DNA of 10,362 nt. Origin: an uncultured bacterium (GTDB lineage Bacteria; Bacteroidota; Bacteroidia; Sphingobacteriales; Sphingobacteriaceae). The position numbers and the translations under genes were made by a program. The notes below the pieces were generated by a model, which saw only the letters and a list, made by a program, of their open reading frames with translations, was not told the DNA's origin and did not search any database. Location: positions 1 to 10,362 of the forward strand of contig CAJBVG010000032.1 of the NCBI GenBank assembly GCA_903958995.1. Reading direction: 5' to 3'. Below are positions 6,536 to 10,362 of the stretch, in pieces (position 1 is the stretch's first letter; each line of letters opens with the position of its first letter).

Positions 6536-7441
6536 ATGCTAAAATTTATTAAGCAATTATTCTTTGGGAATTATTTCTATGGAATTTGTGCTGTAGCACT
6601 TAGTATCGAAGCAAGCTTACAACAACAAGTACCAATAAATTATTTTTTATACTATTTCATTCTTTTCGCAGGGACAATATTCTATTATACAAATGCCTAC
6701 ACCCATATTAACGACACGAAAAGCCACAACCCACGCATTTATTGGTATTCTCAACGCTTACATAAAATAAAAACAAATCAGATAACCCGAATTTTAACTA
6801 TTTTCATATCATCTATTTTCTATTTAAAATTATTTATCACCAAGTCATACAATTATTATATAGATAATAATTTACTTCTCTTAATCATCTTCCCAATTAG
6901 CGGTTTGTTGTATTATGGTATTAGTTCAAAAGGCATATCTAAATATAATTTTAGAAGTATCGGTTGGTTAAAGCCTATTCTCATTGGTTTTACCTGGGCT
7001 GGAATAGTTACTATATATCCAATTATTTTTTCGAGCATAGAGCAACATCGAATTTTTGAAATTAGCGCTATTAACTACTTGTTATTTCTAAAAAATATGA
7101 TGTTCATCACGATACTCTGTATTATGTTCGATGTAAAAGATTATGCATCGGATTACAATAAGAGCTTGAAAACATTTGTGGTACAGTTTGGATTAAGGAA
7201 CACTATATTTTATATATTAATTCCCTTAAGTACTATAGGTTTGGGCACATTTATTATGTATGGTATTAATCACGATTTTTCGACACAAAAACTAATCATC
7301 AATTGTATACCATTTGTTCTTTTACTTCGTGTTGCCTACACTCTTAAATCACGTAAAAGTATTTTCTATTATCTAATTGTAATAGATGGCTTAATGCTAA
7401 TAAAAGCAATTTGCGGATCTGTTGCAGTGCTTTATTTCTAA
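6536..7441 (+). CDS. UbiA-like polytopic membrane protein (prenyltransferase superfamily, first Asp motif degenerate)
   Basis: 301 aa with about eight to nine hydrophobic helices spread over the whole length. The second Asp-rich motif of UbiA-type prenyltransferases is intact: CIMFDVKDYASDYNKSLKTFVVQFG (195-219), with D199, D202, D206 and the trailing K212-T213 expected from DxxDxxxD. The helix GLLYYGIS (123-130) followed by LKPILIGFTWAGIVTIYP (145-162) also fits. The first motif, normally NDxxDxxxD, should lie after the second helix; here the segment is N53-AYT-H57-IN-D60-TKSHNPR, where His replaces one Asp. This may mean an altered or lost prenyl-diphosphate site. Family members attach isoprenoids to aromatic or other acceptors in the membrane; the substrate here cannot be said. 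Last gene of the 4806-7441 cluster, directly followed by a terminator hairpin. The alternative is a UbiA-fold protein with no transferase activity. Confidence 0.65.
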   Translation: MLKFIKQLFFGNYFYGICAVALSIEASLQQQVPINYFLYYFILFAGTIFYYTNAYTHINDTKSHNPRIYWYSQRLHKIKTNQITRILTIFISSIFYLKLFITKSYNYYIDNNLLLLIIFPISGLLYYGISSKGISKYNFRSIGWLKPILIGFTWAGIVTIYPIIFSSIEQHRIFEISAINYLLFLKNMMFITILCIMFDVKDYASDYNKSLKTFVVQFGLRNTIFYILIPLSTIGLGTFIMYGINHDFSTQKLIINCIPFVLLLRVAYTLKSRKSIFYYLIVIDGLMLIKAICGSVAVLYF

Positions 7442-7445
7442 TAAA

Positions 7446-7472
7446 AAAAGCTACCCGAAACGAGTAGCTTTT
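7446..7472. terminator. Bidirectional intrinsic terminator between convergent genes
   Basis: AAAAGCTAC (7446-7454) and GTAGCTTTT (7464-7472) form a 9-bp stem around CCGAAACGA, in which CG/CG can add two pairs. A run of A (7443-7449) on one side and TTTT (7469-7472) on the other give U-tracts for both directions. It serves the UbiA-like gene (plus) and htrA (minus). Confidence 0.88.
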
Positions 7473-7501
7473 ATCTTGTGTTTGTAAAACCTTATGGAGT
7501 A

Positions 7502-8992
7502 TTATTTAATATTAAATGAGTAGACATATTTAGAGAATGGGTTCTGAGCATAAACGCCTTCCACCATTAACATATTGCTTTCACTAGAATTTATTACTTC
7601 ATCAACGTCTTCAGCACTGTTAACTGTTTTGTTATTCAACTTAGTGATGATGAATCCGTCTCGAATTCCAATGCTGCTTAATTTTCCTGCTTTAAGAGAA
7701 CTTATTTTAATACCACTCTCAATTTTTAGAGTTTTCTTTTCTGAATCGCTAAGTTTAGAAAAATTAGCTCCTAATAATGAGTTTGCATTTACCGCTTCTT
7801 TTTTCTTGAGACCGGTTAAATTATCTTCACCACGCAGAATAACTGCAATCAATTTGTCTTTATTCTCACGAATTACTTTCACATCAATTTTATCACCAGG
7901 GCGGTGACGACCAATTTGTTCCGTTAATTCTGAAGTGCTGTTAACATCAACACCAGCAATACTCGTTACTACATCACCTTTCTTTAATCCTGCCGCTTCT
8001 GCTGCACCACCATCAGTTACCGTGCTAATCAAAACACCTTTAGTGTTTTTTAAACCATTTTCCTTCGCCACTTCAGAATTCACTTCTTGAATTTGAACTC
8101 CTAAAAAGGCACGTTGTACTTTTCCAAATTCTAACAAATCATCCATCACTTTACGCACTAGATTAACTGGTACTGCAAACGAGTAGCCTGCATATGATCC
8201 TGTTTGAGAAGCAATAGCTGTATTGATACCAATAAGCTCTCCTCTTGTGCTCACTAATGCGCCACCACTATTACCTGGGTTAACGGCTGCATCAGTTTGT
8301 ATAAAAGATTCAATAGGGAATTTAGTTGCTGTACCGTTCTCTCCGATTATATTTATATTTCTACCTTTTGCAGATACAATACCTGCAGTTACTGTAGATG
8401 TTAAATTAAAAGGATTACCTACTGCTAATACCCATTCACCAATTTTAACATCATCTGAATTCCCGTAAACAATAAAAGGTAAATTTACAGCATCGATTTT
8501 TACCAATGCTAAATCTGTATTCGGATCAGTTCCTATAACTTTACCTTTAAATGAACGTTTATCGTTTAATATAACTTCGATTTTATCTGCTCCTCTAACC
8601 ACATGGTTATTGGTTACAATATATCCATCGGCAGAAATAATTACACCCGAACCTGAACCCATTTGTGGACCACGTTGTCCAAATGGATTGCCGAAACCTC
8701 TGTTATCACCAAAGAAATCTCTGAATGGATCAAATGAATTGTCTTGTGAACTTTCATTTATAGTTACTTTGATGTGCACTACACCGGGGACTGTTTTTGC
8801 TGCAGCTACTGTAAAGTCTGTACCCCCATCTGCTGCAATTGGATACTCGGGTAAACTAGCAAATTGAACTTTTTGTCGTTCAGAAATTGTTTCCGGATTT
8901 TTTTGTTCAAAAAATTTATAGGCAGCTACTCCTACAAAGCCTCCAAGGCTCGCTACCACTAATCCGATAAAAATGCTCTTTTTCATATTCAT
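7502..8992 (-). CDS. htrA: HtrA/Do-family periplasmic serine endopeptidase with two PDZ domains
   Basis: 496 aa. It degrades or refolds damaged envelope proteins (family knowledge). N-terminal basic residues and a hydrophobic segment (about 6-25) act as signal or membrane anchor; no typical cleavage site is obvious (YKFFEQ follows). The trypsin-like domain spans about 60-285 with the complete triad: His130 in VTNNHVV, Asp160 in NTDLALVKID, Ser242 in NPGNSGGALVS. A Phe/Gly/Asn-rich loop (86-111, FDPFRDFFGDNRGF...) corresponds to the LA loop of Deg proteins. PDZ1 is about 293-387 (FLGVQIQEV...GVLISTVTDGGAAEAAGLKKGDVV), and a more divergent PDZ2 about 400-495 (ISSLKAGKLSSIGIRDGFIITKLN). Two ATGs lie 6 nt apart (8992 and 8986); either fits the signal. 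Convergent with the UbiA-like gene across a shared terminator and divergent from dapF. No truncation. DegP or DegQ assignment within the family cannot be made from this sequence. Confidence 0.93.
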   Translation of the reverse strand: MNMKKSIFIGLVVASLGGFVGVAAYKFFEQKNPETISERQKVQFASLPEYPIAADGGTDFTVAAAKTVPGVVHIKVTINESSQDNSFDPFRDFFGDNRGFGNPFGQRGPQMGSGSGVIISADGYIVTNNHVVRGADKIEVILNDKRSFKGKVIGTDPNTDLALVKIDAVNLPFIVYGNSDDVKIGEWVLAVGNPFNLTSTVTAGIVSAKGRNINIIGENGTATKFPIESFIQTDAAVNPGNSGGALVSTRGELIGINTAIASQTGSYAGYSFAVPVNLVRKVMDDLLEFGKVQRAFLGVQIQEVNSEVAKENGLKNTKGVLISTVTDGGAAEAAGLKKGDVVTSIAGVDVNSTSELTEQIGRHRPGDKIDVKVIRENKDKLIAVILRGEDNLTGLKKKEAVNANSLLGANFSKLSDSEKKTLKIESGIKISSLKAGKLSSIGIRDGFIITKLNNKTVNSAEDVDEVINSSESNMLMVEGVYAQNPFSKYVYSFNIK

Positions 8993-9039
8993 TATCTGTT
9001 TCGTTTAAAGGACTTTTTTTTATGCTAAAATATCAATTT

Positions 9040-9047
9040 CAAAATCA
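9040..9047 (-). promoter_or_regulatory. Weak -7-like element upstream of htrA
   Basis: On the minus strand TGATTTTG (9047-9040) differs from TAnnTTTG at one base and lies about 48 nt before the htrA ATG. An ATTG occurs 18 bp upstream. This is the best candidate found in the 124-nt htrA/dapF divergent region but is only suggestive. Confidence 0.22.
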
Positions 9048-9084
9048 ATGCCAGCTAAACGGAAACAATTTCTGTAAATTGCTG

Positions 9085-9092
9085 TACTTTTG
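9085..9092 (+). promoter_or_regulatory. Candidate -7 element (TACTTTTG) for dapF
   Basis: TACTTTTG is a perfect TAnnTTTG match 24 nt before the dapF ATG, the same distance as the element in front of the NlpC/P60 gene. No -33 TTTG is seen at the usual spacing. Confidence 0.45.
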
Positions 9093-9116
9093 TAAAAACT
9101 ACTTTACATAGCTAAT

Positions 9117-9902
9117 ATGACTTTTAAGTTTTATAAATATCAAGGCGCTGGAAACGACTTTATCTTAATTGATAATCGTGATAAATCATTCCCAACGGGA
9201 AACACACAGCTGTATAACAACTTGTGTGACAGAAGGTTTGGAATAGGTGCAGATGGTATTATGTTGCTTGAATTAATCGATGGTTATGATTTTAAAATGG
9301 TTTACTTTAATTCTGATGGAAACGAAAGTAGCATGTGTGGGAATGGTGGTCGCTGTTTAGTACGTTTTGCTGAGGAATTAAATATAGCTAAAAATGAATG
9401 TCGCTTTTTGGCAGTAGATGGTCCTCATTATGCCAAAATTTCTGAAAATACAATTCAACTCCAAATGATTGATGTGGATGGCTGGAAGCAACATGGAGAT
9501 GATATCTCTCTTCAAACGGGTTCTCCTCATTATGTTAAATGGGTTGACCATGTGGATAATGTAGATGTGTACGAAGAAGGTAAATCTATTCGCTATAATA
9601 ACGAGTTTAAACAAGTAGGTATTAATGTAAATTTTCTAACCTGGGATAACAATGCATTACATGTGCGTACCTATGAACGTGGTGTAGAAGACGAAACCCT
9701 TTCTTGTGGAACAGGAGTTACTGCTGCAGCTATGGCTTATGCCATTAAACATGATTTAAGTGGAGATGTAAATGTTACTATTGAAACAAAGGGTGGTTCA
9801 TTAAGAGTATTGTTTCATCGTGATAATAACTCATTTACAAACGTCTACCTTATTGGACCTGCAGTGAAAGTTTTTGAAGGCACAATTAATATCGAAGAAT
9901 AG
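9117..9902 (+). CDS. dapF: Diaminopimelate epimerase
   Basis: 261 aa, normal length. It interconverts LL- and meso-2,6-diaminopimelate in the cytoplasm, supplying meso-DAP for peptidoglycan and the precursor of lysine. Both active-site cysteines of this cofactor-independent racemase are present in their family motifs: Cys74 in SDGNESSMCGNGGRC (66-80) and Cys197 in LSCGTGVTAA (195-204). Other hallmarks: FYKYQGAGNDFILID (5-19), FGIGADGIML (41-50), TGSPHYV (134-140) and the ERGVEDET segment (187-194). The ATG at 9117 directly precedes the conserved FKFYKYQGAGNDF start. It has its own candidate promoter and is divergent from htrA. The helicase gene follows after 78 nt. Nothing unusual. Confidence 0.97.
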   Translation: MTFKFYKYQGAGNDFILIDNRDKSFPTGNTQLYNNLCDRRFGIGADGIMLLELIDGYDFKMVYFNSDGNESSMCGNGGRCLVRFAEELNIAKNECRFLAVDGPHYAKISENTIQLQMIDVDGWKQHGDDISLQTGSPHYVKWVDHVDNVDVYEEGKSIRYNNEFKQVGINVNFLTWDNNALHVRTYERGVEDETLSCGTGVTAAAMAYAIKHDLSGDVNVTIETKGGSLRVLFHRDNNSFTNVYLIGPAVKVFEGTINIEE

Positions 9903-9917
9903 TTTTTAATCCATTCG

Positions 9918-9942
9918 AAATTCATTACATTTGAATTTTTTT
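9918..9942 (+). terminator. AT-rich hairpin with T-tract after dapF
   Basis: AAATTCA (9918-9924) and TGAATTT (9932-9938) form a perfect 7-bp stem with a 7-nt loop, running into seven Ts (9936-9942), 15 nt after the dapF stop. The layout is that of an intrinsic terminator, but the stem is weak (two G-C/C-G pairs) and it overlaps a promoter-like element. Confidence 0.4.
9926..9933 (+). promoter_or_regulatory. Candidate -7 element (TACATTTG) for the SNF2 helicase gene
   Basis: TACATTTG matches TAnnTTTG, 47 nt before the GTG start at 9981; TTTT (9903-9906) is at the 19-bp -33 spacing. It lies within the dapF terminator-like hairpin, so termination and initiation would share these bases. Confidence 0.35.
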
Positions 9943-9980
9943 AGTGCTATAAATTGTCTTAAATTTTTGTTAAGACTCCA

Positions 9981-10362
9981 GTGGTACGCGTAGATAGTAA
10001 AAAGCCTTGTAAATTAGTTTATTCGCTTTGTAAGCATCCTTACTTAGGGCATGTCATTGAACCGCATATCGTACAACTCAACCCTAACGGCAGTTTCACG
10101 CTATCTCACCGGAAATTATATACACAAACTGCAAAAGAATTCGATGCTTATTTAGATGAACGAGATTACAAGTTAATTCGTTTGTTAGATCAACTCGATC
10201 AAGAATACATCATCAAAAAATATAACAAAGAAGTTATTCGTCCTGCGTTGTATTTCAGTAAAATATGGAATGAAAAACTTTATGCTATAGTTCGTCCGAT
10301 TATCGAAAAAAAACTTGTTGATGCTATTCAGCAAATTGGTGAAAAACCATTTTACGAAATGG
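9981..10362 (+). CDS. SNF2-family DEAD/DEAH-type helicase, N-terminal fragment with GTG start, cut by the window edge
   Basis: 127 codons are open to the right edge. I recognise the N-terminus from Bacteroidota SNF2-related helicases of roughly 950-1000 aa: KPCKLVYSLCKHPYLGHVIEPHIVQLNPNG (residues 8-37), then TAKEFDAYLDERDYKLIRLLDQLDQEYIIKKY (52-83), PALYFSKIWNEKL (90-102), VRPIIEKKL (106-114). The Walker A and DExH motifs would lie beyond the window, so the helicase call rests on remembered family similarity. Start: in this frame a TAA occurs at 9960-9962 and the codons between are ATT, TTT, GTT, AAG, ACT, CCA, then GTG at 9981; there is no in-frame ATG until the last codon, so GTG is the most likely initiator, giving M-V-R-V-D-S-K-K-P. 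It follows dapF by 78 nt on the same strand. Confidence 0.75.
   Translation, partial: MVRVDSKKPCKLVYSLCKHPYLGHVIEPHIVQLNPNGSFTLSHRKLYTQTAKEFDAYLDERDYKLIRLLDQLDQEYIIKKYNKEVIRPALYFSKIWNEKLYAIVRPIIEKKLVDAIQQIGEKPFYEM

Noticed and set aside
6536..7441. UbiA-like gene named as a specific quinone-biosynthesis enzyme (menA or ubiA)
   Set aside because: The first Asp motif is altered and neighbours are not quinone genes, so only superfamily-level resemblance is claimed.

Overview
The window looks like ordinary chromosome from a low-GC member of the Bacteroidota. The evidence is TAnnTTTG-type -7 promoter elements in front of several genes, no clear Shine-Dalgarno sequences, a lipoprotein signal ending in Cys-Lys-Lys, and gene families with a strong Bacteroidota flavour (pdhA-pdhC without pdhB, an SNF2-type helicase N-terminus beginning with the KLVYS/HPYLG/EPHIVQLNPNG pattern). 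I cannot place it below phylum.

Layout. Positions 1-3162 are all on the minus strand: the N-terminal part of a di-heme cytochrome c peroxidase lipoprotein (cut by the window edge), then pdhC (E2) and pdhA (E1 alpha) of the pyruvate dehydrogenase complex, transcribed pdhA to pdhC. A 213-bp divergent intergenic region follows. Positions 3376-7441 are on the plus strand: a secreted NlpC/P60 cell-wall peptidase, a membrane-anchored SRPBCC-domain protein, and a tightly packed three-gene cluster (4806-7441) of a DUF1275/YoaK membrane protein, a secreted protein I do not recognise, and a UbiA-like polytopic membrane protein. A strong bidirectional terminator hairpin (7446-7472) separates this from a convergent HtrA/Do-family periplasmic protease (minus strand). 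dapF (lysine/peptidoglycan pathway) diverges from htrA, and the first 127 codons of an SNF2-family helicase run off the right edge.

How genes work together. PdhA and PdhC are two of the parts of one complex; E1 beta and E3 must be encoded elsewhere. NlpC/P60, HtrA and DapF all bear on the envelope (wall cleavage, periplasmic protein quality control, meso-diaminopimelate supply), but they have separate promoters and I infer no shared system. The 4806-7441 cluster is spaced like one operon and appears more AT-rich than the pdh genes. Its joint role is unknown.

Most interesting structure. Three intergenic spots (about 754-829, 2059-2173, 4592-4800) are built from in-register 7-nt units, mostly starting with CT (CTCATAT, CTAATAT, CTAACAT, CTCAATT, CTTGAGT and so on). 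At each spot the left array reads CT-first on the minus strand and the right array CT-first on the plus strand, around a central segment. Each abuts a stop codon. In the third, an 18-bp perfect palindrome sits inside one unit where a nearby related copy has three ordinary bases. Other intergenic regions of the window lack this heptad pattern. I do not see a defence system, CRISPR array, transposase, rRNA or tRNA here.
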